Assembly: GCA_964528735.1 (NCBI GenBank)
Contig: CAZGUV010000001.1
Span: 29,473-93,472 of the forward strand
Length of the DNA stretch: 64,000 bases
Origin: CAYNND01 sp964528735
GTDB lineage: Bacteria; Patescibacteriota; Minisyncoccia; Phycocordibacterales; UBA2100
Direction: 5' to 3'
The position numbers were made by a program, and so were the translations under genes. This document shows positions 45,543-54,293 of the stretch, piece by piece. Within the stretch, counting starts at the first letter, position 1. Every line of letters begins with the position of its first letter. The notes beneath the pieces are model-generated. The model worked only from the letters and a program-made list of their open reading frames with translations, had not been told where the DNA came from and made no database searches.

Positions 45543-46565
45543 ATGGCGCATATGAACCAGTACACTATCGCAACCTTAGCAAGTCATACCGCACTTCAAA
45601 TCTTGAAGGGGGCTAAGGACGAAGGGTTCAAGACTATTGCCATCTGTGAGAGAGGAAAATCTCGTGTCTACGAGTCATTTGGTGTAGCTGACGAAATCTT
45701 GGAAGTTGATTCATTCAAAAACTTTCTTTCGATTGAGCCAGAGCTTATCAAGCGCAATGCTATCGTAATCCCGCACGGCTCACTTGTTGCATATCTTGGC
45801 AAGGAGAGGATTCTTCAGATGAAAGTGCCAGTGTATGGAAGTAAATCAATGCTCGATTGGGAATCATCGCGAGATAAGCAGCGCCAGTGGCTAGCGGGTG
45901 CAGGTTTGAAGCTGCCTCGTTTGTACGAAAAGCCTGAGGACATCGATAGGCCAGTTATCGCGAAGCTTCATGGCGCAGCTGGTGGGCGCGGATATTTTCT
46001 CGCTCAAGATGCTCAAGATTTCAAAAAGAAAATTGCTTCGCGAAATGAGACTGACTATGCAATACAGGAATACCTTGTCGGCGTGCCAGTCTATACGCAC
46101 TATTTCTACTCGCCACTTACGAACGAGCTTGAGATTATGGGATTTGATAAGCGCTATGAAAGTAATGCTGACTCTATAGGCCGCATAGCAGCGGGGGACC
46201 AAATTGCAGTTGATTTGCAGTCGAGCTACACCATCGTCGGTAACATGCCACTTGTCGTCCGAGAAAGTCTTTTGCACGAAATATTTGCAATGGGGGATAG
46301 GGTCATAGAAGAAAGCAAAAAGCTTTCACCTCCTGGACTCTATGGTCCATTCTGCCTCGAAGGAGTCGTGACGAGTGAACTTGAGTATTATGTTTTTGAA
46401 ATTTCAGCGCGTATTGTTGCGGGAACTAATCCATTCATCGACGGCTCACCGTATACCGCACTTAAATACAATGTACCGATGTCGACAGGTCGACGTGTTG
46501 CGCTCGATATCAAGCGCGCGATTCAAGCAGGCAAACTTGCAACAATAGTAGAAAACCTCAACTAA
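45543..46565 (+). CDS. purP: PurP-type formate-dependent FAICAR synthetase
   Basis: 340 aa ATP-grasp enzyme. The archaeal PurP pattern is clear: YTIATLASHTALQILKGAKD, VIPHGSLVAYLG, the ATP-grasp glycine loop AAGGRGYF, GPFCLEGVV, and FEISARIVAGTNPF. PurP formylates AICAR with formate and ATP, replacing the first activity of PurH. Archaeal in main distribution. TAGTAT lies 5 nt before the ATG. Followed by a divergent paralogue 1 nt later. Confidence 0.85.
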   Translation: MAHMNQYTIATLASHTALQILKGAKDEGFKTIAICERGKSRVYESFGVADEILEVDSFKNFLSIEPELIKRNAIVIPHGSLVAYLGKERILQMKVPVYGSKSMLDWESSRDKQRQWLAGAGLKLPRLYEKPEDIDRPVIAKLHGAAGGRGYFLAQDAQDFKKKIASRNETDYAIQEYLVGVPVYTHYFYSPLTNELEIMGFDKRYESNADSIGRIAAGDQIAVDLQSSYTIVGNMPLVVRESLLHEIFAMGDRVIEESKKLSPPGLYGPFCLEGVVTSELEYYVFEISARIVAGTNPFIDGSPYTALKYNVPMSTGRRVALDIKRAIQAGKLATIVENLN

Positions 46566-46566
46566 T

Positions 46567-47679
46567 ATGAAATCACTTCAGGAGATAATTGCTGGCTACA
46601 ACACAAAGGACATCACCATCGGTGCACTTGGCGGGCATGTCGGACTTGATGTTTGTGCAGGTGCAAAAAAGTGTGGCTTCAAAACACTTATTATCGCGAG
46701 AAAGGACCGAGCTCGACCATACGAATCACACCTGAGAAATGCATACGGTGTCGGCTGCGTTGACGAGTGCATTCTTGTTGATTCATTTTCTGACATCCTG
46801 AAGCCTGAGATACAAAAGATTTTGCAGGAAAAAAACGTCATTATGGCGCACAGCAGATACTTTTGGGTGTATTTTGATTTTGCTGAGTTGGAGAAAAATT
46901 TTCATGTGCCTTTCTTTGGAACTCGCGAGTTGATACGACTTGAGGAACGAGATCAGAAGCCAAATCAGTACGATGTGCTCAAGAGTGCAGGCATCCGAAT
47001 ACCGAAAATATTCACATCACACACTGATATAGATAGACTCACACTCACCAAGATTCACAACGCAGTACGCACCTATGAACGCGAAAACTTTATCGCATCA
47101 GCGCCTGAAGAATGGACAACGATTGCTGAAGAGAAAATAAAAGCAGGGGCAATCAACAGAGATGATTTAAAGGATGCAGTCATTGAAGAGTTTATCCTCG
47201 GTGCACAGGTAAACTTTAATTTCTTCTATTCTGTAGTGCATAACAGGCTCGAACTCATGGGTACTGATATGCGTAGACAGACAAGTCTCGATGGGTGGCT
47301 TCGACTTCCCGCAAAGGAGCAGTTGCTTGTGCCTGGGTCGCCTTACCATATCGAGACAGGACATGTCGCAGTGACTGTGAAAGAGAGTCTGCTCGATAAA
47401 GCGTATGAAGCTGGCGAGCGTTTTGTCGAGGCATGCAAAAAATATCATCCAAAGGGAATCATCGGACCATTCGCACTTCAAGGAGCCGTTGTCACTGATG
47501 GTTCGAAAGAGGACATCGTGATTTTCGATGTCTCTATGCGCTCTCCGGGAAGTCCCGGAATTTCAGCAACTCCGTATTCAGAATACATGTATGGAAGACC
47601 AGTATCTATGGGAGAACGTTCAGCGCTCGAGGTACGTGATGCAATCCAAACAGGCAGGCTCAGAGATATACTCACGTAA
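46567..47679 (+). CDS. Divergent PurP paralogue
   Basis: 370 aa, with the same fold order as the preceding gene (ITIGALGGHVGLDVCAGAKK, GPFALQGAVV, FDVSMRSPGSPGISATPYS). The glycine loop is replaced by TYERENFIASAPEEW, as in the second PurP type of archaea (ERAFF-type). Activity of that group is less certain; it may make FAICAR, form a hetero-oligomer with PurP, or act on another carboxamide. One nt downstream of purP. Confidence 0.78.
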   Translation: MKSLQEIIAGYNTKDITIGALGGHVGLDVCAGAKKCGFKTLIIARKDRARPYESHLRNAYGVGCVDECILVDSFSDILKPEIQKILQEKNVIMAHSRYFWVYFDFAELEKNFHVPFFGTRELIRLEERDQKPNQYDVLKSAGIRIPKIFTSHTDIDRLTLTKIHNAVRTYERENFIASAPEEWTTIAEEKIKAGAINRDDLKDAVIEEFILGAQVNFNFFYSVVHNRLELMGTDMRRQTSLDGWLRLPAKEQLLVPGSPYHIETGHVAVTVKESLLDKAYEAGERFVEACKKYHPKGIIGPFALQGAVVTDGSKEDIVIFDVSMRSPGSPGISATPYSEYMYGRPVSMGERSALEVRDAIQTGRLRDILT

Positions 47680-47682
47680 CGT

Positions 47683-47907
47683 ATGCACCGTGTTCGAGTC
47701 AAAGTAACTCCTGCCGCGTCGAAAGAGAAGGTTATCCGTGTCGCTGATGATAGCTACGAGATATACGTACGCGAACCAGCGCAAAACGGACGCGCAACTG
47801 CTCGAGTGCGCGTCCTTATCGCGCGTGAATACAAGATTGCTATACAGTCGGTGCAACTCAAGACTGGTGCACAATCGCGCTCAAAAATGTTTGTGCTTGA
47901 GCCGTGA
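47683..47907 (+). CDS. DUF167 (YggU) family protein
   Basis: 74 aa. VKVTPAASKEKV near the start and VREPAQNGRATARVRVLI are typical of the DUF167 fold. Function unknown. Three nt after the purP paralogue, so the last gene of that unit. Confidence 0.85.
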   Translation: MHRVRVKVTPAASKEKVIRVADDSYEIYVREPAQNGRATARVRVLIAREYKIAIQSVQLKTGAQSRSKMFVLEP

Positions 47908-47925
47908 AATGAGTGCACAACACTT

Positions 47926-47954
47926 TTGCGAAGTGGGAGTCAGGCTGATACCAT
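47926..47954 (+). promoter_or_regulatory. Promoter TTGCGA-17-TACCAT for HPF
   Basis: The -10 is preceded by TGA and ends 6 nt before the ATG at 47961, predicting a leaderless HPF mRNA. Confidence 0.55.
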
Positions 47955-47960
47955 AGATGT

Positions 47961-48308
47961 ATGCAGATAACGATTATAGAGAATCAGAATGTTACATTGC
48001 CCGATGAGACGAAAAATTATATTGAAGAAAAGGTAAGCCATATACACAAATTTCTTCACGACAAGGAGACAGGAGTCAGTGTTGAGGTGTTCAAGGGTGG
48101 TCACGGTGGCTACGAGACATCTATCACGCTGAAGACTGAGGGTACTTTTTTTCACGCAAAGGCAACACGCTCGTCAGTGCATGAGGGTGTCGATGAGGCC
48201 GTCGATGAGCTCATCGCGCAACTTAAACGTGCGCACGGTAAGGCGCAGGCACTTTTGAAGCGAGGAGGGGATTCGTTGAAGCGGATGATGAAATTCGGAA
48301 GAGGGTAA
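47961..48308 (+). CDS. hpf: Ribosome hibernation-promoting factor, short form
   Basis: 115 aa. S30AE domain: MQITIIENQNVTLPDETKNYIEEKV, the FKGGHGGYETSITLK region, and HAKATRSSVHEGVDEAVDELIAQLKR. It lacks the long C-terminal dimerisation domain. Binds the 30S decoding region and silences ribosomes in slow growth. Confidence 0.9.
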   Translation: MQITIIENQNVTLPDETKNYIEEKVSHIHKFLHDKETGVSVEVFKGGHGGYETSITLKTEGTFFHAKATRSSVHEGVDEAVDELIAQLKRAHGKAQALLKRGGDSLKRMMKFGRG

Positions 48309-48313
48309 TTTAA

Positions 48314-48350
48314 GGCAAAAAATATGGCGGCTCCGTTTTCAGAAGCCGCC
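48314..48350 (-). terminator. Terminator of GC-rich cassette A
   Basis: On the minus strand GGCGGCT / AGCCGCC with an 11-nt loop, followed by ATATTTTTT. Confidence 0.8.
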
Positions 48351-48376
48351 CTCCTCCGGTAGTACCTCCGAGTGGG

Positions 48377-48559
48377 TTAGTTCACCCACGCTGGCCTGTC
48401 AGGCCAAAACTTGTCGAGGTAGTGCCTCACGACGATGGTCAGCAGTATGACCGCCAGGACGACGATGGTGGGGATGCCCACGACGGCGAGAGGTACAAAG
48501 ATCTCACACGTCGGGTCCACATTGTTCATCCAGTCGGATGCATAACACTGGTTGCTCAT
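48377..48559 (-). CDS. Small membrane protein, 60 aa (GC-rich cassette A)
   Basis: One clear membrane helix (about 22-45) with two Cys before it and a charged tail (RHYLDKFWPDRP). Codons are visibly richer in G/C at third positions than neighbouring genes. Unlike them it has a Shine-Dalgarno (GGAGAAA) 6 nt before the ATG and a leader containing a hairpin CAGCAC/GTGCTG. Promoter TTGATT-16-CATAAT lies upstream on the minus strand, and its own terminator at 48314-48350. Looks like a self-contained, possibly acquired unit. No family recognised. Confidence 0.7.
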   Translation of the reverse strand: MSNQCYASDWMNNVDPTCEIFVPLAVVGIPTIVVLAVILLTIVVRHYLDKFWPDRPAWVN

Positions 48560-48633
48560 CGAGATTTCTCCAGAGTAACAGCACGCCTTCTGTGCTGTAT
48601 GTATATTATGCCATAAAAATGGATAAAATCAAT

Positions 48634-49494
48634 CTACGCTGAGCGCATGAAGTCTGAGAATAACATTTCTTTTTTTCCTTCAGGGATGACTGTATCAAGC
48701 ACAAGCGTATCATTCTCGACGTGAGCGCTGACTATTTTGATTCGTACCTTTTTACCTCCGCGCTCAACAAAAGTAAAAGCACTTGGCCACTCATCGTATG
48801 CGCATATCTTAAAAAGATTTTCTCGTGCGGGTGCATGCAAGTCTATGAGCGCATCATTTTTTTCAAACATTGCACAGTACGTTGCATCGGCGTGATTCTG
48901 TTCACGAGGTGACAGAGTGCCGTTTATATATGCATCAAAGGTGTCTGCGAGAAGTGGAGCGCCCGCTTCGATAAGTTGCGCGTCAAGAAGTCTCCCTTGT
49001 ATCGGCCATTCTGAAAGCTCAACCTTTTTTTGCGCGAGTATTGGGCCATGGTCCATCTCACTATCGATGAGCATTATGGTAACCCCCACATGTTCTCGTG
49101 CGTCAGTAAGTAGTGCTGAGCGTATAGGCGATGGGCCACGAAGCTTTGGCAGTAGTGATGGATGCATATTCACGACACCCTTCTGGGGAATCTGAAGAAA
49201 CCGTTTTGATAGTATCTGTCCGTATGATGCAAGCACAAATACATCCCACGGACCGCGCGAGTGTAAATCTTCCTCAATTGATTTGAGTTTCTCCGGCTGG
49301 AGCACTTCTATCCCATGTTCGTCACCCCATATTTTCTCGGGAGGTGGTGTCATTACTTGGCCACGTCCTACAGGTCTATCTGGTCCGGTGATAATAAGCG
49401 TAGGGAGGTAACCTTTCTTTTTCAATGCATCAAGACTGGCAACGCCGAGTGGGCGCCCTCCCAAGAAAATCCACCGGAGTCCATCTGCCTGCAT
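48634..49494 (-). CDS. fmt: Methionyl-tRNA formyltransferase
   Basis: Formylates initiator Met-tRNA. The ATG at 49494 (MQADGLRWIF) is 1 nt after the def stop and is preferred to a longer start overlapping def. Motifs: SYGQILSKRFL, VVNMHPSLLPKLRGPSPI (catalytic Asn/His segment), and GVTIMLIDSEMDHGPIL with the catalytic Asp. 286 aa, slightly short in the C-terminal tRNA-binding domain. Coupled to def, which removes the formyl group later. Confidence 0.94.
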   Translation of the reverse strand: MQADGLRWIFLGGRPLGVASLDALKKKGYLPTLIITGPDRPVGRGQVMTPPPEKIWGDEHGIEVLQPEKLKSIEEDLHSRGPWDVFVLASYGQILSKRFLQIPQKGVVNMHPSLLPKLRGPSPIRSALLTDAREHVGVTIMLIDSEMDHGPILAQKKVELSEWPIQGRLLDAQLIEAGAPLLADTFDAYINGTLSPREQNHADATYCAMFEKNDALIDLHAPARENLFKICAYDEWPSAFTFVERGGKKVRIKIVSAHVENDTLVLDTVIPEGKKEMLFSDFMRSA

Positions 49495-49495
49495 G

Positions 49496-50041
49496 TTAGT
49501 TTTTTCGAATTTTTCCATGCGCTCCAGCCTCCTCTCTCCGTTTGAGTTCTTCGTCAGTATGCATGTCGTGAGCGTTATCTATATACAAAATCCCGTTGAG
49601 GTGATCTATTTCATGTTGGAATATTTGCGCAAGAAGTCCTGAAGCACCTCGCTCGAACTCTTTACCTTTTTCATCATAGGCACGCATCGTGACTTTGTCT
49701 GAGCGGAGCACATACCCCCACCATCCACGGAGCGACAGGCAGCCTTCATGTAATTCTTCTCGAGCCTTCGAGCGACTTACAATCTCTGGGTTGATACATA
49801 CCAGTGCCTCCTTATTTTTTCCGCTTGTGCTTTTCTCTAAAACATCAGGAGAGACGATAAAAAGTCTCACTGATTCACCGATTTGTGGAGCAGCAAGTGC
49901 AGCGCCAAGACGTTCTTTCTCTAGTGTCTCAATCATTTCTTTGATGAGAGTTTGCACTCGTTTCGAGGCGATATCTTCAATGGCTATATCCTCAGCGCGT
50001 TTTCGTAGTACAGGATCACCTTCTTGGACGATATTTTTCAT
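49496..50041 (-). CDS. def: Peptide deformylase
   Basis: 181 aa. Motif 1 GAALAAPQIG (family GxGLAAxQxG, so the second Gly is Ala), motif 2 EGCLSLRG with the metal Cys, and motif 3 QHEIDHLNG with HExxH. The ATG at 50041 is chosen over 50056 because TACAAT (50048-50053, minus strand) lies exactly 6 nt upstream, and the upstream ATG falls on this hexamer. Next to fmt, as in many bacteria. priA lies further upstream, but cassette B and a putative sRNA sit between. Confidence 0.94.
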   Translation of the reverse strand: MKNIVQEGDPVLRKRAEDIAIEDIASKRVQTLIKEMIETLEKERLGAALAAPQIGESVRLFIVSPDVLEKSTSGKNKEALVCINPEIVSRSKAREELHEGCLSLRGWWGYVLRSDKVTMRAYDEKGKEFERGASGLLAQIFQHEIDHLNGILYIDNAHDMHTDEELKRREEAGAHGKIRKN

Positions 50042-50078
50042 GTGCATATTGTACATAAAATCAGATAAAAAGCTTCTT

Positions 50079-50106
50079 TTGACACAGAGGCTTTTTGGAG
50101 TACTGT
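50079..50106 (+). promoter_or_regulatory. Promoter TTGACA-16-TACTGT of cassette B
   Basis: Consensus -35, weaker -10. The predicted leader of about 80 nt holds a GTGAAC (50141-50146) / GTTCAC (50163-50168) stem before the Shine-Dalgarno. Confidence 0.5.
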
Positions 50107-50194
50107 TCTGCGCATCGAGGTGAATGCCTTGAAGGGAGTAGTGAACGGGCCTCTGCCAAACAGTTCACGCGCATGTTAATACAAGGATCAGAAC

Positions 50195-50398
50195 ATGCGA
50201 ATCGCAGCGAAAGTGGCAGTGATGATTGGCGTCGTCACTGTCTCGGTTCCCACCTTCAGTGGTGAGGCTTCCTCCAGGTCATGGATTCGAGAGTCTATAC
50301 GCTCGAGTTACTGTGCCCGGGGTGTTCTCGAGAAGTGCAAACCTCATGAGCTCCCAGCTCGTAAGGCACCTGCGCGGAAAGGGAAGAAGTCGAACTAG
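50195..50398 (+). CDS. Small secreted basic protein, 67 aa (GC-rich cassette B)
   Basis: Signal-peptide-like N-terminus (MRIAAKVAVMIGVVTVSVPT), then a basic region with two Cys (SYCARGVLEKCK) and a Lys/Arg/Ala/Pro tail. Shine-Dalgarno AAGGA lies 9 nt before the ATG. GC-rich codons. Own promoter and terminator, inserted on the opposite strand between priA and def. No family recognised. Confidence 0.65.
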   Translation: MRIAAKVAVMIGVVTVSVPTFSGEASSRSWIRESIRSSYCARGVLEKCKPHELPARKAPARKGKKSN

Positions 50399-50442
50399 AC
50401 CTTTCATGCGACACCAAGGGTCGGTACCCTATAGGTGACCCG

Positions 50443-50482
50443 ATGCCGGTGGGCGACAGCGCGTTTCCCATCGGCATTTTTT
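50443..50482 (+). terminator. Terminator of cassette B
   Basis: ATGCCG-G-TGGG / CCCA-T-CGGCAT stem followed by T6. A smaller GGGTC/GACCC hairpin (50418-50441) precedes it. Confidence 0.8.
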
Positions 50483-50520
50483 ATACTTCAATTTTTTTCG
50501 TGTTGTGATATAGTGACGGT

Positions 50521-50595
50521 GCACTTTGCACGCCAACGAAGTGCTCCCACGGCGAGGTGCAGCTTCTGATCCAGCTGCGCTTCGCCTTTTCTCTT
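50521..50595 (+). ncRNA. Candidate small RNA, about 75 nt
   Basis: Extended -10 TGA-TATAGT (50509-50514), with TTCAAT 16 nt upstream, predicts a start near 50521. A 14-bp stem (50551-50564 with 50573-50586, two G-U pairs) followed by TTTTCTCTT makes a strong terminator. No ATG ORF of note lies between. A small hairpin GTGCA/TGCAC sits at the 5' end. No known family recognised. Confidence 0.5.
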
Positions 50596-50603
50596 GCGCG
50601 CAA

Positions 50604-52469
50604 TTATCCCGTAAAAATAGTGATATCAAATACGGGATCTATAGATGCAATGATACTCCGGGCTATCTCGTGTGGCCATTCCTTTTGTGGGATACGAATG
50701 ATTGTTGTATGACTGAACGTTGTGCCTGACATACGTACCAATTCTTGAAAGGGTCGTGGTTTGAGTGATTTTGTGAGTTCGAGCATGGTGCGTACATCTT
50801 CGATGACATCATCGCGTTTACCTTTTGTTGTCAGCGTAATATGAACAACTTCAGGTGGGAGTTTTAGTTTGAGACGGAGCTCGTGCTCGTGTTTATGAAA
50901 ATGTGTGATTTCTTGTGAAGCGAGAATTTGCACAAAAAAATCATCTTTCTTAAGGGCTGTTTGAACGTAACAGGCATCGCGAGTTATTTCTTTTATGTAC
51001 ATCGCAGTGCGAAAGGCGTCCTCATCTGCGCTGTATGATGGTGACGCGAGGAGGCTTTCAAGTGATGTGATGATAGATGCATCAGGAGCGCACCCAAATG
51101 AAAGTAGCGTTGGAGTACCAACAAGAATCTCAGGCTCAGATGAGTCATTGAATTGTTGAACTGCTTTTCGGATGTCGTGCTCAGAGTATTCTGCGGTATC
51201 TAGTGCTGTGACGCGGACTTTAGGAAAATGCTGCGAGAGTGCGTGCTCGACAGTGTCGAGCGCAAACCCATAATTCTTCAATTTCCAACTTCCACACGTG
51301 GTGCATGTGGTGTGTGCATTCTCGGTGTGGCCACATCGAAGGCACGAAAGTATCGGTGACTCATCCTCACCACTACCTTTTACCAGTCGATACGCCGCCT
51401 TACATTTGGGGCAGAGGAGTCGGGTCCCGCAATCGGTACACCACACTGAAGTTGCAATCCCTCTTCGTGCGACGATGCAGAGGATTTTTTTATTATGTGT
51501 AAGCAAATCATGCATATCCTCCTCGAGGGTTGCGGTAAATACTTTCCCTTTATCCTCTGAGCTGCGATGTAAAAAGGTAAATGAGTTTTGAGTTCGAACT
51601 TTGTGCATTGGCGGCATATAGTGCTCTCGGTAGCCTTGTTCACACTCCGCGTATGTCTTTACTCGCACAACGGTGTCACCAAATATGATTCGCGCTCCGA
51701 GCGCTCGGGCGTATTCAGTTGCTGCTACTCGTATATCTACATGCGGTCGTTCGACAAGCCTGTAGGATTCATCCGATTCACGCTCTATGATGATTGTTCT
51801 CAACCCTGAAAGCGGTGCTGTTAAAGCCTGCGATGTTCCAATAAGAATAATCGGCTTTTTACTTTCTGCGAGCTCACTCCAGAGTGCAACAGTCTTTTTC
51901 CGTGAAATTGCGCCATGCACCAAACGCACGTGTCGTTCTATACCACGCGAGAGTATTTCAAAGATTCGTTCAGCAACAACTCGTCGCGGAGCGATAATGA
52001 GAAGTGATTCTTGCTTCGCCATGCATTCACGAGCAATATTCTTGTAGATTGCCATTCGCTCTTCGAATGTGTCTTGGAGTGCAAGTTGCTGAAATGCGCC
52101 ACGCCTATGGTTTGCGACGTGATTGAGTGTGGGCGTTTCATCGATGAGCGATGCGGGGACAAGTGTGTGCACCACTGCACCAACAGAACATGCATGGATA
52201 TGTGCCGTCGCTACACACATCGCGATGTGTGACTCTGAAAGAAGTGGTGAAGGTGGTTCGGCACCTAATTTTTGTAAAGTGAAATCTTGGGTTCGAAGTT
52301 TTGCTTTATTATCTTCAACTGCTTCAACTTTTACGACGAGCGCCTTTTGTTCTTTATTGCGAATGGGTACTGTAACAACATCTCCAACCGAGACTGTTCG
52401 AATGGTGTAGTACGAAAGACCCTCGATGGGTGTACCTCTGACTATCGGCACCACGGTTACTACGTACAT
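50604..52469 (-). CDS. priA: PriA-like primosomal protein lacking helicase motifs
   Basis: 621 aa. PriA layout: N-terminal 3'BD-like domain (VVTVVPIVRGTPIEGLSYY), degenerate helicase lobes, zinc-binding Cys pairs (CTDCG, CPKC, CLRCGH, CTTCG), and a C-terminal domain (HELRLKLKLPPEVVHI). The Walker A GVTGSGKT and DEEH boxes of active PriA are not present: the positions read LALQDTFEERM and IIERESDE. It may load helicase without unwinding, as proposed for actinobacterial PriA. TACACT lies 7 nt upstream of the ATG. Confidence 0.85.
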   Translation of the reverse strand: MYVVTVVPIVRGTPIEGLSYYTIRTVSVGDVVTVPIRNKEQKALVVKVEAVEDNKAKLRTQDFTLQKLGAEPPSPLLSESHIAMCVATAHIHACSVGAVVHTLVPASLIDETPTLNHVANHRRGAFQQLALQDTFEERMAIYKNIARECMAKQESLLIIAPRRVVAERIFEILSRGIERHVRLVHGAISRKKTVALWSELAESKKPIILIGTSQALTAPLSGLRTIIIERESDESYRLVERPHVDIRVAATEYARALGARIIFGDTVVRVKTYAECEQGYREHYMPPMHKVRTQNSFTFLHRSSEDKGKVFTATLEEDMHDLLTHNKKILCIVARRGIATSVWCTDCGTRLLCPKCKAAYRLVKGSGEDESPILSCLRCGHTENAHTTCTTCGSWKLKNYGFALDTVEHALSQHFPKVRVTALDTAEYSEHDIRKAVQQFNDSSEPEILVGTPTLLSFGCAPDASIITSLESLLASPSYSADEDAFRTAMYIKEITRDACYVQTALKKDDFFVQILASQEITHFHKHEHELRLKLKLPPEVVHITLTTKGKRDDVIEDVRTMLELTKSLKPRPFQELVRMSGTTFSHTTIIRIPQKEWPHEIARSIIASIDPVFDITIFTG

Positions 52470-52561
52470 ACCCTAGAGTGTAGAGTGCTTCAGCCAAAAT
52501 GCAAAAAAAGCCAGTCTATCCGCGGTATTGCACTTTCTGGGAATACCATTACACTACGCCC

Positions 52562-53575
52562 ATGGCATTGTTTGCACCTAAACTCGGAATTGACCTTGGT
52601 ACCACATACACACTTGTTTTTGTCCCTGGGAAGGGTGTTGTTCTCAATGAGCCATCAGTGGTTGCTGTTTCTGAGCAGGACAACAAAATACTTGCAGTCG
52701 GTGATGAGGCGAAAGAGATGATTGGAAGAACACCTGATGATATCGTCGCGTACCGTCCCATGAAAGATGGAGTTATCGCTGATTATCGCGTGACTGAAGC
52801 AATGCTCCGTTACTACATTGGTAAAGCACTTGGGAAATATAATGTGTTTAGACCAGATGTGCTTATTTCAGTTCCTGCAGGAGTTTCATCTACTGAGCGT
52901 CGTGCTGTCATCGAAGCCGCACTGAAAGCAGGAGCAAAAACTGCTCAGGTAATCAAGGAACCTATCCTTGCAGCAATTGGCGCAGGCATCCCTATTCAAG
53001 AAGCTCGTGGGCACATGATAGTTGATATTGGTGGGGGTACGACTGACGTCGCGGTCATTTCACTTGGAGGTATTGTTGCGTCTAAGTCGGTAAAAGTTGC
53101 AGGGAACCGCATCGATCATTCGATTGCAGATTACATAAAGAAGCAACACAACCTTGCGATTGGTGACAAAATGGCTGAGCGAATCAAGATTACAATCGGT
53201 TCTGCAATCCCACTCGAAGAAGAGCTCAAGATGCAAGTGAAAGGACGTGATCATCTCACCGGCCTTCCTCGTTCGATTGAGCTTTCTACAAATGAAGTGG
53301 TCACGGCGATACAACGCGACTTGCGAGAAATGGTTCAGGCAATTCGCGATGTTCTCCAAGATACACCTCCAGAGCTTTCAGCAGACATCATTGATAACGG
53401 CATCACCATGACAGGTGGTTCTTCGCAATTGAGGAATCTTCCTGAACTTGTATATCGCCGTACTGGAGTCAAAGCAATTCTTGCTGAAGATGCGCCATTG
53501 TGCGTTGCAAAAGGTACGGGAGAAGCACTCAAACACCTCGATGTCTACAAAAAAGTCATCACCACAAAGCGCTAA
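52562..53575 (+). CDS. mreB: MreB/actin-like rod-shape protein (copy 1)
   Basis: About 337 aa from the ATG at 52562, which has TACACT exactly 6 nt upstream; the longer ORF start is rejected. Actin-fold motifs: LGIDLGTTYTLVF (phosphate 1), VDIGGGTTDVAVI (phosphate 2) and MTGGSSQLRNLP. Lacks the N-terminal amphipathic helix typical of MreB. A second MreB (58462) sits in the classical mreBCD/PBP2 cluster. It directs cell-wall growth or another filament function. Confidence 0.9.
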   Translation: MALFAPKLGIDLGTTYTLVFVPGKGVVLNEPSVVAVSEQDNKILAVGDEAKEMIGRTPDDIVAYRPMKDGVIADYRVTEAMLRYYIGKALGKYNVFRPDVLISVPAGVSSTERRAVIEAALKAGAKTAQVIKEPILAAIGAGIPIQEARGHMIVDIGGGTTDVAVISLGGIVASKSVKVAGNRIDHSIADYIKKQHNLAIGDKMAERIKITIGSAIPLEEELKMQVKGRDHLTGLPRSIELSTNEVVTAIQRDLREMVQAIRDVLQDTPPELSADIIDNGITMTGGSSQLRNLPELVYRRTGVKAILAEDAPLCVAKGTGEALKHLDVYKKVITTKR

Positions 53576-54245
53576 AGGAATCCATGTCCAGGCGCACACT
53601 AAGCACGTGGTGAGTCATCACGCCTCGGTGATTCGACATGCCCAGGAGGAGGGCACTTCTCTCAGAGAAAAGATTGATGTCACCAACATTCTGCCGGTGG
53701 ATGTGCATGAAATGATACTTGTCGATGGAAGTGTCGAGGAGATTCGAGATTTGCATACACGAGTCTATTTGAAACCAAGGGGGGATGTCGCGCTCTTTAT
53801 AGTGACATGCCCGACACTTTCTATGCAGGCGCAGAATGCACTACTAAAACTTTTGGAAGATCCACCTCAATATGCGCGCATAGTGTTGGGAGTACCTGTA
53901 CCTCGAGTGCTTCTCGAAACTGTCCGTTCTCGGGTACACATTCTCGAGGAGGATGTTACTGCAAAGCCAGTCACAGATGTAACTCCAAAAATGTTGCTGA
54001 GTGCGTCGTACACGCAGAGGCTTGTGCTTGTCGAATCATTGATAGAGGAAAAAAATATTGAAAAAATATGTTCACTGATTGAAGATACTGCACAGTACAT
54101 ACAAATGGAGTATGCAGACTCGTACGCTGTGATCCTTGATCAAACAAAATCAGCAGTTACTACTATCGAGTATCTGCGAATGCAAGGCTCGATGGTGAAG
54201 ATGTTGGTTGAGGCATGGGTCCTTACGCTACCTGATGCGCGATAG
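53541..54245 (+). CDS. DNA polymerase III delta'-like protein, no P-loop
   Basis: About 234 aa. The clamp-loader signature SMQAQNALLKLLEDPPQYARIVL and RVLLETVRSRVHIL (delta'/gamma sensor region with SRC/SR) is clear. No Walker A is visible, as in many delta' subunits, and the N-terminus is short. The ATG at 53541 overlaps mreB by 35 nt, so the start is uncertain. Probably part of the sliding-clamp loader. Confidence 0.7.
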   Translation: MSTKKSSPQSAKGIHVQAHTKHVVSHHASVIRHAQEEGTSLREKIDVTNILPVDVHEMILVDGSVEEIRDLHTRVYLKPRGDVALFIVTCPTLSMQAQNALLKLLEDPPQYARIVLGVPVPRVLLETVRSRVHILEEDVTAKPVTDVTPKMLLSASYTQRLVLVESLIEEKNIEKICSLIEDTAQYIQMEYADSYAVILDQTKSAVTTIEYLRMQGSMVKMLVEAWVLTLPDAR

Positions 54246-54293
54246 GTCCACCATTCGCTTCACAATCTAAAGACTTCATCGTACACTGTGCGT

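Noticed and set aside
50066..50095. AAAAAGC…GCTTTTT as a terminator
   Set aside because: No gene reads into it on the plus strand, and it overlaps the TTGACA of cassette B. More likely incidental.
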